Source of the DNA: Akebia trifoliata
Taxonomy: Eukaryota; Streptophyta; Magnoliopsida; Ranunculales; Lardizabalaceae
Length of the DNA stretch: 64,000 nucleotides
NCBI GenBank assembly: GCA_017979445.1
Contig: CM030714.1
Span: 3,162,001-3,226,000, forward strand
Reading direction: 5' to 3'
Shown piece after piece: positions 33,128-42,790 of the stretch (positions are counted from its first letter, which is position 1; each line of letters begins with the position of its first letter). The position numbers and the translations under genes were made by a program. Under the pieces are notes generated by a model. That model ran no database searches. It was not told the origin of the DNA and saw only the letters and a program-made list of their open reading frames with translations.

Positions 33128-34415
33128 TTCCAAAACAGGTACAAATACTTTACAGATTACATATATTGTTTATTGCAGCAACACAAGTCATTTGGTTTCT
33201 CTAAGAATTATGAGAGAGAGAGAGATTGGATTCCAAAACAGGTACAAATACTTTGCAGATTACAAATATTCTTTATTGCAACACAAGTCATTTGCTTTCT
33301 CTAAGAATTATAGAGACAGAGAGATTGGATTCCAAAACAGGTACAAATACTTTGCAGATTACAATATTCTTTATTGCAACACAAGTCATTTGCTTTCTCT
33401 AAGAATTATGAGAGAGTGTTCGTTCATTTTACCAATACTTGTGCAATGATGGGGAATCGTTATTCCCTCATGTTTCAATTTGGGCCTGAAAGTGTCAAGC
33501 AAAGTCGCCTTCTTCACATGGACGGCGGCTTTAGGAAGGATTTAAACAACGGACTTCTTGATGCGGCGTGGATGGTGCAGGGCAAGTTGGTGCGTGCTAT
33601 GTATGGATAACGGAGAATCGTCGAATCACCTTCAAATCCATTGCAATTTCTCACATGCCATTTGGGTTCATTTTTTTAAGTTATTTGGGGTTGTGACATG
33701 CTAAACAAAATCGGTTAAGGATATATTCATCGGTTGGTCGACAATTGGGTACTCGTTTGGTGGTACAAAGAGGATGTTGTGGAGCATTACACCATTCGCA
33801 ATTTGTTGGGGGGTGTGGTTTGAAAGGAATAGACGAATTTTTGAAGGAAAATACAAAGATTACACAGATTCGATTATATCTATTTTGGACTTTATCTTTT
33901 GTTGGTCCAAAGTATATAAGGAGCTTAGGGGCTTGTTTTTTAAGGATTTTTTGTATAATTGGGATGGGATTTGTGGGTATTTGCGTGAATAGTTCTGGTT
34001 TGTAAGGCCTTCCAAATTGATCAACTCAATCGATTTGGTTTTTTCTTGAATGCAATGCTACTTATAAAAATAAAAAATAAATAAAAATTATGAGAGAGAG
34101 AGAGAGAGAGTGGATTCCAAAACAGGTACAAATACTTTGCAGATTACAAATATTCTTTATTGCAACACAAGTTATTTGCTTTCTCTGAGAATTATGAGAG
34201 AGAGAGTGGATTCCAAAACAGGTACAAATACTATGCAGATTTCAAATATTCTCTATTGCAACACAAGTCATTTGCTTTCTCTAAGAATTATGAGAGAGAG
34301 AGAGAGAGAGGATTCCAAAACAGGTACAAATACTTTACAGATTACAAATATCCTTTACTGCAACCCAAGTCATTTGGTTTGTCTAAGAATTGTGTGTGTG
34401 TGTGTGTGTGTGTGA
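33128..34415. repeat. Minisatellite of about 100 bp, six copies, split by a LINE
   Basis: Units start ttccaaaacaggtacaaata at 33128, 33231, 33330, 34115, 34211 and 34313, so spacing is 103, 99, then 96 and 102 on the far side of the insertion. Each unit ends in a variable (GA)n tract, which accounts for the length differences; the last has a (TG)n run (34393-34413). The right arm has a single unit (42370-42425, inverted). The array therefore grew in the left arm only. Confidence 0.9.
33417..34086 (+). mobile_element. 5'-truncated L1-type LINE insertion
   Basis: It interrupts the minisatellite and is flanked by a duplicated aattatgagagag (33404-33416 and 34087-34099). It ends in an A-rich tail (ataaaaataaaaaataaataaa, 34063-34086). 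The frame ending TPFAICWGVWFERNRRIFEG (about 33787-33846) is typical of the C-terminal zf-RVT-like region of plant L1 reverse transcriptases; upstream HAIWVHFFKLFGVV belongs to the same region. An in-frame stop after VVTC shows it is inactive. Confidence 0.85.
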
Positions 34416-34424
34416 GTGAGAGAG

Positions 34425-34740
34425 AGAGATGTGCCCTACCCAATGGTGATACACGGCATTGCAATATTCCTCAAGGTGCCTCTTGGGCTTCGCGAGGAGT
34501 GATTAATGGTATGAGGGAAAATGCAATAAAACATATCTGATTTATAATTGAAGATGGCAATTCTACTGTGAGGTTGGATCCTTGGCTTGATGGTGGATCG
34601 TTAGTGGGTGGATAAATTTGGAACATGGGTGGCACTTGGCTGAACCAGAGAATGCAAGAATGAGGGATGTATTAGATGCAATTGAAGGTCACCCTTATTT
34701 ATCTTCAGGAATTGCCCATGCTTCATGACTAAAGTAAAAA
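34425..34740 (+). mobile_element. Second LINE fragment
   Basis: Reads IPQGASWASRGVINGM and later IEDGNSTVRLDPWLDGGSL, the region that normally lies just before the zf-RVT-like part in plant L1 reverse transcriptases. It contains stops and frameshifts. In an intact LINE this piece would precede the 33417-34086 piece, so the two are in the wrong order and represent separate events or a rearrangement. Confidence 0.7.
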
Positions 34741-34889
34741 AGTAGAGCTTCTAATGCTTCATGTTTGTTTTGTTCTTGATGGCTAACCATTGGCTTTGTT
34801 GAACAATTCTGCATTGATTTTGATCTCACTCTGAAAAAGTAACATTAACTCCTCCAACTATCACACCCATCATCCTTAGAATCAGGATA

Positions 34890-35020
34890 GGGTAACGTGT
34901 CCGTTGTTATAAAATAGGAACAGTGTCAACATGACACGTTTTTGTTGAAGTTTAAAACACATGGCACACAGCCCAATGTGTTTAATCTCAAATTAAAACA
35001 CACCACGTGGACACCCTATG
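34890..35020. repeat. Arm segment with flipped orientation
   Basis: Matches 42252-42362 in the same orientation (acgtgtccgttgttataaaata; cccaatgtgtttaatctcaaattaaaac), although everything on either side matches in reverse. In the right arm it is bounded by a short inverted repeat (ctataacaac ... gttgttata). Confidence 0.8.
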
Positions 35021-35590
35021 TTTTTAGAGGAGCGGGGCATCGTTCATGATCGTGAGTTTTTTCTTTAATCTCATATATGCTTAAGGATTTGCATGTCAAT
35101 AATAAAGAACTATATATGATGCATTGTAATTAAGAGCCAATAAATCAAAGAATCAATTCCTTAATATATTATTAGACTAGGTCATCCAACCACCTATGGT
35201 CTACTTATTGTCGCTCCTGGTAGGTCATCCTTTTGATGGGCAAATCATCGTTGTCTTTCTTTCTTTTTTGTACTCAAGAGATTTTTTGCTCACAGGAAAG
35301 CCAATCAGGGATTTCATAGAATCTTAGATGACTAAACTCACAAAACCTAATGATGGTAGCTTTTCAATTAGGGATGCCTTCAATACACGTGGGTTCATGT
35401 GATTGGTTGATCCGAGACTCTATGAAATCTCAGGTTGAATTTTCTATGAATAAAAAATATCCCCTTGTAATGAGATCTAATAATCAAGGAATCAGTTTCA
35501 TAATCCAAAACAGATCCTAGTAAAATATTCCTAAACTTTTATTCTATTTCTCACATTTATACCTTTTTTTCTCTTTATTCCGAAACCTGT

Positions 35591-35858
35591 GTCACAAAGC
35601 AATACCCTTCACGAAAACAAGTTGAGCTGTTAGTTTTCATAAACAATATGGGGTCAGAACCCAATACAAGTACGTAATAATTATAAAGATTCTTAATGAA
35701 ACACCAGTCATTTAGTTCCTCAAGTAAGGCATCTTCTTGACAAATAAGAGACAGAAAGAAAACTAGAAAATTATTTTCAAAGCAAAGGGACTCTCTAAAT
35801 GTAGAGGAATACTACTACATTTTCAAACCATGCAAATCCTTTAATATATAAGAGATAG
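35591..35858. other. 3' flank of gene 4
   Basis: Contains a module (ttccgaaacctgtgtcacaa, gaaaacaagttgagctg, acaagtacgtaataat, caccagtcatttagtt) that is a diverged relative of the sequence leading into the minisatellite at 33030-33210, in the same orientation. The polyadenylation signal of gene 4 should lie here; none is certain. Confidence 0.45.
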
Positions 35859-38003
35859 CTATATCTCCACAAGCAGCTTGGCCCTGGCATGGCCAGCCTC
35901 AATGCAAAACTGTTCACCCAAGCCAAGGTGAACCATCAAGAACCAAACAAATGTCAGAAGTTCTCCTCCTTTACTTAGCAGCGTAGCGTGTGCAACCCCT
36001 CTGCAGTGACTTGCAGCATAGGATAACAACTCCACCCACACCTCACTAATGATCTTCCATTTCTTGTTCTCTGGCAATTCGTCCTCGAGCTGTTTGGAAA
36101 GCCTAACTGCATCAAATAACACAGACTTGCTTTTGTCTCCTTTTACATCTACAGGTTTAGTCTTTGTATTCACTGATAGTAACTTTTTATGAGGTAGTTT
36201 CTCTGATCTCGATTTTGATTTCTCTGTTGAAAAGAAAATCTTGGCCTCAGCACATGTGTCTCGGAATCTAATTAGCCCGATCCCCGCCATTGATGACATC
36301 ATGGCGGGTTGCATCACCAAGAGATATAGCATGTAGTTTGATAATTTCTTACTTATCTCCATGTAATTTTTTGAACCATCATCGAGTCCAAGATTCTCCT
36401 TGATCTTGTCAGTGTTGTAATTGTCTGTTGAGTAGCAGAGATCAGTGGCAATGTGCCACAATAGAAGGATCTCATCAAATTCTTTTTCAACACTCCAGTC
36501 AAATTTGTCCTGAAAATAACCCTCATCTTCGAGAACCCAATTGCCTCGACATGAGCATAACATCTTTATGGTCTTGGCATCATTGGCAAACACAGATTTC
36601 CTCTTCAGCTCTTCAAAAATGAACTTCTTTAGTTCTTCGTCGACTTCTACGCGGGGTGTTCTAAAATAATATTCTATTGTTTGATTAATGCTAAACACGT
36701 CTAAATATTTGCTTTGCTTCCTGAGGCAGAAATCAATCAAATTATACTGTGAGAGTAATTCTGACCACTTGGGTCTGCCAAGAATAGGAAGTTTGTCCCG
36801 GATTCCAGAGACAACTGACTGAAGACCAGAAGAAATACCCCTAAGGGAGACGATAGTCCTATCGGAAAGTATTAGCATTATAAATGCTGCAAAATCTAAG
36901 AAAATGGCGCCGATAAGCAATGCATATGTAACTGTTATGTCGAACTTCCCATAATTGTGCTTCTTAGTGAATTTGAATAACAAGAGTGATGCCAAAATTA
37001 AAGAGGTACAAAAGACGCGTAGACCATACCCCGTACGAGAATGCACCACGGCCGCTTTTGTGTACAGCACCTCATAGATGAATCCAAGTTCGATATCAAT
37101 TACTTCAAAGGCTTGTTTGGGATCCAATTTCAGAAAGAATTTTCGACTCCAATCCCGTTCTTTGAAGCTGAAAATGAGGTTAGCAATTAGTCCCCTGAAC
37201 TTCTCGTAGAAAAGATGAGCCCGCTCTACCTTTTTAATGTTGGTCAGATTTTCGGGTTTGGTTTCTTCACACAGTTTTTTATCTTCTTCTTCTATCAAAG
37301 CGAAAGGAGTCTCAGGTTCTTCCATTATGTCTATGTTCGCCTCTACACCGGACTCCTTCATTGATGTTAATTCTTCCATGAGTTTGGCATAATTTGGGCC
37401 TGGATCAGGTTCTGCCAGCAAGGAATCCCTGAAACCATCCATGCTTGCAAGATAAAGAGCACGAGTTCGCTCAGCATACTTAATAATTCCAGCCACAAAC
37501 ATTAGTAACATTGGGGCTAAGAGTCTTTTCATGGGCAATGCACGTAAAAATACGTAACCTGCTGCAAGGACCTCAAAGAGAAGCCCAAGTAAATGCCTTA
37601 ACCACAACTCATTGTCTTCAAGGGCGAAAGCGGTGATAGTGTCAGGGCCTCCAAGGTGTAACAAGAGAAATGGAGCCCAAAAGGCACGAAGATCACTACT
37701 GGTAGTGTTGGGCGTCCCGTGGTTTGGACTAGAAGAAGAGCGCTTTAAATGTTGAGTGATGTGTAGGCAATCTGAGTTGTCACCACCTTGGTTGTCGGAG
37801 ATGAGTCCAAGGGAGAAAGCAGCGACCCAATCGGCTAGCAAGTAAAATGCCCAAATAAATGGGCTTGCCCATTTGGATTGTCGTCGTTTACGATATGGGG
37901 CGGAGAAGATGAGTATGATCTGAAGTGTCAGACTACAGATAATTAATACCCTGATCTCCCATAAACTCCAAACCTTCTTGACATGCTCAGGGAAGTCCAC
38001 CAT
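35859..38003 (-). CDS. DUF4220/DUF594 family membrane protein, gene 4
   Basis: A single-exon gene of 714 codons, intact. Helices lie at about residues 17-36 and 45-66. A Ser-rich hydrophilic loop spans 70-104. The signature FWAPFLLLHLGGPDTIT is at 108-124, followed by LEDNELWLRHL. Membrane-type segments lie near 138-165 and 315-370. A charged, Glu/Lys-rich loop spans about 195-260. The C-terminal DUF594 region has LLSKGGELLTFVWFLMVHLG and the EAGHARAKLLVEI tail. By features it belongs with genes 1 and 2 rather than 3 and 5, but it is the most distinct of that group. It occupies the spacer of the large inverted duplication. Family function is unknown; membrane location is inferred. Confidence 0.95.
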   Translation of the reverse strand: MVDFPEHVKKVWSLWEIRVLIICSLTLQIILIFSAPYRKRRQSKWASPFIWAFYLLADWVAAFSLGLISDNQGGDNSDCLHITQHLKRSSSSPNHGTPNTTSSDLRAFWAPFLLLHLGGPDTITAFALEDNELWLRHLLGLLFEVLAAGYVFLRALPMKRLLAPMLLMFVAGIIKYAERTRALYLASMDGFRDSLLAEPDPGPNYAKLMEELTSMKESGVEANIDIMEEPETPFALIEEEDKKLCEETKPENLTNIKKVERAHLFYEKFRGLIANLIFSFKERDWSRKFFLKLDPKQAFEVIDIELGFIYEVLYTKAAVVHSRTGYGLRVFCTSLILASLLLFKFTKKHNYGKFDITVTYALLIGAIFLDFAAFIMLILSDRTIVSLRGISSGLQSVVSGIRDKLPILGRPKWSELLSQYNLIDFCLRKQSKYLDVFSINQTIEYYFRTPRVEVDEELKKFIFEELKRKSVFANDAKTIKMLCSCRGNWVLEDEGYFQDKFDWSVEKEFDEILLLWHIATDLCYSTDNYNTDKIKENLGLDDGSKNYMEISKKLSNYMLYLLVMQPAMMSSMAGIGLIRFRDTCAEAKIFFSTEKSKSRSEKLPHKKLLSVNTKTKPVDVKGDKSKSVLFDAVRLSKQLEDELPENKKWKIISEVWVELLSYAASHCRGVAHATLLSKGGELLTFVWFLMVHLGLGEQFCIEAGHARAKLLVEI

Positions 38004-39049
38004 GCTGTCTCTCTTTCTCCTTTCTTTTCTATCTTCCCCTGTTCTATTTGAAGTTAGTTATTTCAGTTTGAGCTTTTATTTTTATTTTTTTTTTATAGAA
38101 GGTATGTATGTACATAAGTAATCAAATATTCAAAGTAAAATTAATAATAATGAACCAAAAATTGTAATAAAATTGAAAAATAAAATAAAATCTTCTACTG
38201 CAACTTGGGCTTTTTTTATATTTATTTATTTATTGGTGAAGGTGGTGTTTTTTTTTTTTGCCAGGTTTGTGGTATTAAACAAAAAAAATCAACTCGACTT
38301 AACTCAGATAATTACTGAGTCAAATTAGCTGGACAATGGTTGACTCAGACAATTCATAACTCGTCTGAGTTTCTAACTCAACTCAGCGAGCTTCTGATTT
38401 GAGTCGACTGAATTTTCTTGTATCGACTTGATAAGTTTGTTCACACAAATGGTAGTACCAAGTCGATTCAGAATTCAACCGAGTTAACTGGGCCTGGCCG
38501 AGTTTCAAGTCTTGAGGAATAGGCACTAAAATGATTTCTACAGGAAGGAGAAGAAACCCCATGGCATTCGTTCTAACAATCACTGAAATCAGTTAAAAAT
38601 AGTCAAATTCCAAAGAAATGGTTTTTTTGGTTTTAAAGCCCAATTGGGCTTGGTCATACAATTCAATTTCAGGCCTCCAGAGGCCCGTATTTTCAAGTAC
38701 CAGTGCCCACAACACCATTTTTAAGACAGATTCTATTACCACACCAGCTAGCCTTTACTAAGAGCACCCTCAACATGTGTGCTTATTGTTTGTTAATATC
38801 ACATGACTTGGGGTTCTCTAAGTAAAAGTTGGTGTGGCAATATGATATCTCACTTTTTTACCTAGTAATGAGTCGGACTGATAATTTAATGTATCAAACA
38901 AAATTTAAAACCCACGTTCATTTTTCTCATTGTTGAACGATATGTCTCGAACATATCGAAAAACTCATCTGAGACAACTCAGTCTCATTCACGGACGAGA
39001 CGTCAAAATGAGTTTTAAAACCATGGGTTGTTGTGTAGTTCAAATGAAA
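38004..39049. other. 5' flank of gene 4 before the duplicated block
   Basis: No gene. The first 100 bp upstream are CT/AG-rich on the minus strand, as in a leader. 38270-38520 is made of gactcag / ctgagtc words, related to 52590-52740. 38700-38990 contains a cggacgagacgtc.. motif shared with 40850-41083. Confidence 0.45.
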
Positions 39050-40110
39050 AGTGGACCAAATATTTATTGGTCAGTGGGACAAAATGAGTGAAATATACTG
39101 CATGCATGGGTTAGCTACTCCTACTCTACCCTTAAATAATAAAAAAATTAATTTTTAGACCAAATCAGCAAAGCTCATTTACACTTAATCAACTGTCATC
39201 AAGTCAACAAAACAAATCAAATTCACAAATTCCTTAATCTATTAAGAAGCAAGCAAGGAGGGATAAATACCTTACAAGTTGGGGAATGAGACACACCCAA
39301 GTATTAGGAGATCGAAGTGCTTAAGCTTGTATGTGGTTGAGCATATTTATATGGCTTTCTATCATGTGGAAATAGGACAAAGTGAAAGTTGAAAGAGAAA
39401 CAAAGAGAGAAAATAAAATAAAAGTGAAAGAAGTTGCTATATGAAGTGTAATCAAAGATAAGTATTTAAAGGACAATTCGGCATGAATATTGCATTTTGT
39501 TAAAGTTGTAGTTAAAGACATTTGAATACTCCAAAAAGAAGCACAAAATCAAGAAGCTAGTGGAATCATGAAAGTCTTGTCAATGTCAGTTGTTGCATCT
39601 TTAACCCTCTTATCATCATCTTTGAGGCTTTAATTAATCTAAAAATTTGTGGTCAATTAAACAAATATTATTATTCCAATCATGTCTTCTCTTAATTCAA
39701 GTGTTTATGTCCATTCTGATTACTTTAATCTGATTTTTTTCTTAAAGTAAGAAGAATCAAACTAAAATGGTCATGTGTGATACCAAAATCACTGGTTTAG
39801 ACATATTTTTAAAATATATTTATAAAAAAGAGTCATACCTGTTTTGATATTCATTTATTTTTACCAAAATGGAAATGATTATGCACATATTAATTTGCAC
39901 ATTTAATTTTTTTAGTCTTCTTGTGAATCGCAAATGAAAGATCACGTTTTATTTTTATTTTTTCACAAAATTATGAAAAACATAAATCAGAATCATATTT
40001 AGGATTTATTTTAGGTTGAAAATAATGGTATAAAAGTACATTTGACTAAAGGTCATTCCAGAAGAACATATTTTGGTAAAATAAATAAATACTAAAATGG
40101 TTATATAACC
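39050..40110. repeat. Upstream block of gene 4, duplicate of 1480-2545
   Basis: See the copy upstream of gene 1. Here the match to the second part (40150-40305 with 3495-3640) follows almost directly, so this copy has the more compact structure. A weak TATA-like CATATAAATATG (minus strand) is at about 39343-39354. Confidence 0.85.
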
Positions 40111-40305
40111 CTTTTCATAAACATTTCAAAAACATGTTGTGCTAGAAAACAGGTAACAGTAGGACATTTGATACTCTAATCACGGGAGTAGAGGGATTTT
40201 GATATTGAATAGAAAGGATTAGTCGATCATTGGATGCATAATTGTATAACCTTATTAGGCTTACAAAGGAACTAAAATAATGAAACCCTAACCACTCTAA
40301 GAGCA

Positions 40306-40847
40306 ACTCCAACTTGTCTCTATGTTTTTATATTTAGAGATAGAGAACTCTGAATTAAGTTTCAACCGGTCTCTTAACTTCTGACACACCCTCTAAATCA
40401 CTATTCATGTCTCTAGAATTGGAAACAAAGCAAAAAAAAATTGGAGATAGCCTCTATTTCACTATTCATCTTGTACAAATACCAATTGTACCCCTATTAT
40501 TTTACATAAATACCATTCTTAATTATTTTTTTTCAATAAAATTATATTTTAAATATAATGTTTGTCCTTATTTATTTTCAATTATTATTATTTAATATTT
40601 TAAAATCATATTTAATCAATTATTCAATCAAATTCGACAAAAAATTGTAATAAAAAATCAGTTAAAATATGAATATTCAAAAAAAAAATTGTAGTTTTTT
40701 ATATTAAATAAATGAAATTAATTTAAATGTATATATTTATATTTTCTACTAAATATAAGATGGACATACCAAATTTGATTTCTCATACAATTGGTGGATT
40801 TTTATTTTTTATTTAAATTGGAGTTATAATCTAAGTATTTGTAATGG
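40306..40847. other. Intergenic, AT-rich, no gene
   Basis: The region starts with gagcaactccaacttgtctc, a phrase typical of a plant MITE end. Otherwise AT-rich sequence without a supported reading frame. Confidence 0.4.
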
Positions 40848-41083
40848 GTTTTTGAGCCATGGTTTCAAAACTAGTCCAATACCGAGACATATCACCCGAG
40901 TCGTCTTGGTATTAGGCATGGATGAGACAGACGGATAAGTCAATTTTTGGGACGAGATTTAAAATCCCATGTTCATTTTTGAACGAGATGTCTAAAATGT
41001 ATAAGAAAACTTGCCTAAGACAAATCAGTATCTGGCATGGACGAGATGCGAAATAGAGTTCTAAAACCATGTTTTGAGCCCAT
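40848..41083. mobile_element. Stem-loop MITE
   Basis: Ends gggtttttgagccatggttt and the inverse of aaccatgttttgagccc. Contains cggacgag / catggacgaga words also seen at 38980-39000. Confidence 0.55.
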
Positions 41084-41575
41084 CTTGCTTATGAAAACTA
41101 TCGACTCAACTTGTTTTTTAGAATAAAGAAAAAAAAAAAAAAAGACGAAGGTATAAATGTGAGAAATAGAATCAAAGTTGGGAACATTTTACTCGGATCT
41201 ATTTTGGATTAAGAAACTGATTCCTTGATTATTGGATCCCATTACAAGGGATATTTTTTATTCATAGAAAATTCAATTTGGAATCTCACAGAATATCGGA
41301 TCGACCAATCACACAAACCCACATGTATTGAGGGCATCCCCAATTAAAAAGCTACCCTTACTAGGTTTCGCGAGTTTGATCATCCAAGATTCTGTGAAAT
41401 CCCAGATTGGCTTTCATGTGAACAAAAAAATCTCTTGATTACAAAAAAGAAAGAAAGACTAATTGAGATGGAATTAGGTTTGATACTACAACGATGATTT
41501 TTCTTTTTATAAGAGTAAGATTGTATTAGTAAAAGGAGGTTACAAGAGAGAAAACCAGAAGAGGAGGTTGAAATA

Positions 41576-41832
41576 CACTATGTGAAAACTGAAAATTTTG
41601 ACAAGAAATTTTGACGGGCCAAAGCCCACAAATTTTAGAGACCAAATTACGATGGCCCATGGTCGTTGAAATTTTTTATGTTCCTCAATTTGACGGCTTA
41701 GAGCCATCAAATTTCTTCCATCCTCTATTAATTTGCTTATTTCAGTATGTCAAAAAAAAAATATTTGGAAATGAGAAATTTTCCACCTTGGTTTGTCGAA
41801 TTTTATGAAATATAGGTTTTTTTGACGTTGTG
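41576..41832. mobile_element. CACTA-type MITE, 257 bp
   Basis: Starts cactatgtgaaaactg and ends ttgacgttgtg (a decayed TTTTCACATAGTG). The 3-bp target duplication ata lies at 41573-41575 and 41833-41835. It is absent from the matching part of the left arm. Confidence 0.75.
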
Positions 41833-42251
41833 ATAACCCCAAAAAAAAAGAAGACAAATGATGAAGAAAACAATAGAAAACCATTACCATCACTACGTGT
41901 TACACATAGAATCCCATCTAAACACAAAATCGTCAAAGAAAACATCTAAAAAGTCCTTACTCAACTTCGACCAAAGGTAGATCAAGCCCAAAATTTTCAT
42001 AGTACAACTATGATTTGCCCATCAAAAGGATGACATACCAAGACCAAGGATCTGTAAACAATAAGTGGTTGGATGACCTAGTATGATAATGTATTAAGGA
42101 ATTGGTTCTTTGATTTATTGGCTTTTAATCACAATGCGTCATATCTAGTACTCTATTATTGACATGCAATTCCTTAAGCATATATGAGATAAAAGAAAAA
42201 ACTCACGATCCAGAATGATGCCCCATTCCTATAACAACAAATGGGGCAATT

Positions 42252-42362
42252 GGGTCGACGTGTCCGTTGTTATAAAATAGAACAGTGTCAACGTGGCACA
42301 AGATGTTTTCTACATGGCCCAATGTGTTTAATCTCAAATTAAAACATGCCAAATGACTTGTG
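42252..42362. repeat. Arm segment with flipped orientation (partner of 34890-35020)
   Basis: Matches the left-arm copy head to tail rather than inverted. It is preceded by cctataacaacaaatggggc and contains gttgttataaaatag, a short inverted repeat that could have driven a flip. Confidence 0.8.
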
Positions 42363-42659
42363 TTGCAATAAAGAATATTTTTAATCTGTAAAGTATTTGT
42401 ACTTGTTTTGGAATCCACCTTGCTTAGGGACCTTGCTAACTCAACTTGTTTTTGAAGGACAATGACATGTTGTGTTATGTGAAGCAGGTTGAAAAAGAGA
42501 GAAAAAAAAAAAAAAAAAAGAGTAAACAAACAATCTTCTAAGTTAAGAATTAGAAAAACAAAAAGTACTAAAGCATGGAATTGAAGTTGCGTGGAACAAT
42601 AGCTTGGGAACCAAAATGCATGCACTTTTAATATTAGGCTGTGTAGCCTGAATGTATTA

Positions 42660-42790
42660 CTATGAAGATGTGTACGTTACATCCCCATAAATATGTGCAC
42701 TTGGGTATCCCGAGGGAAAAAATCCTATGGTTCTATGCACTGCCATGTCAAGACAGTATGGGGGAATATGCCAGAGGGGGAGGCAAAAAA
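42660..42790. mobile_element. Hairpin MITE fragment (ggtatcccgagg core)
   Basis: Contains catccccataaatatgtgca, gggtatcccgagg and tcctatggttctatgcac; it closely resembles the right half of 20274-20474. Confidence 0.55.

Larger units (their letters stand above)
21830..35590 (+). repeat. Left arm of a large inverted duplication
   Basis: Matches 41140-51535 in reverse complement through a ladder of collinear anchors: 21834-22440 with 50935-51530; 22800-25060 (gene 3) with 48500-50720 (gene 5); 28735-28900 with 46120-46270; 28990-29510 with 45060-45720; 30720-31150 with 44080-44560; 31600-31760 with 43530-43690; 32880-33200 with 42340-42660; 35030-35260 with 42000-42230; 35270-35590 with 41140-41460. 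Between anchors each arm has private insertions. This arm is about 3.3 kb longer, from an L1 insertion, minisatellite growth and several elements. Confidence 0.92.

Noticed and set aside
32892..33449. A 185-codon open frame with a repeated FQNRYKYFADYKYSLLQHKS-like peptide
   Set aside because: It only reads through the 100-bp minisatellite. Unit lengths vary with the GA tract, the right-arm counterpart is a single unit in a broken frame, and no domain is recognisable.
33128..34415. CRISPR-like array
   Set aside because: Repeats are about 100 bp without unique spacers, in plant nuclear DNA; it is a minisatellite.
34110..34540. Two overlapping open frames over the second half of the minisatellite
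   Set aside because: Same repeat-derived sequence in two frames; ends in a (TG)n/(GA)n tract and LINE debris.
41140..41460. Whole inverted duplication as a single giant transposon with long inverted ends
   Set aside because: No terminal motif, no target duplication at 21830/51535, and no transposase gene between the arms.
42203..42625. A 140-codon minus-strand open frame
   Set aside because: It is the right-arm copy of the same non-coding module; the left-arm equivalent diverges in frame.
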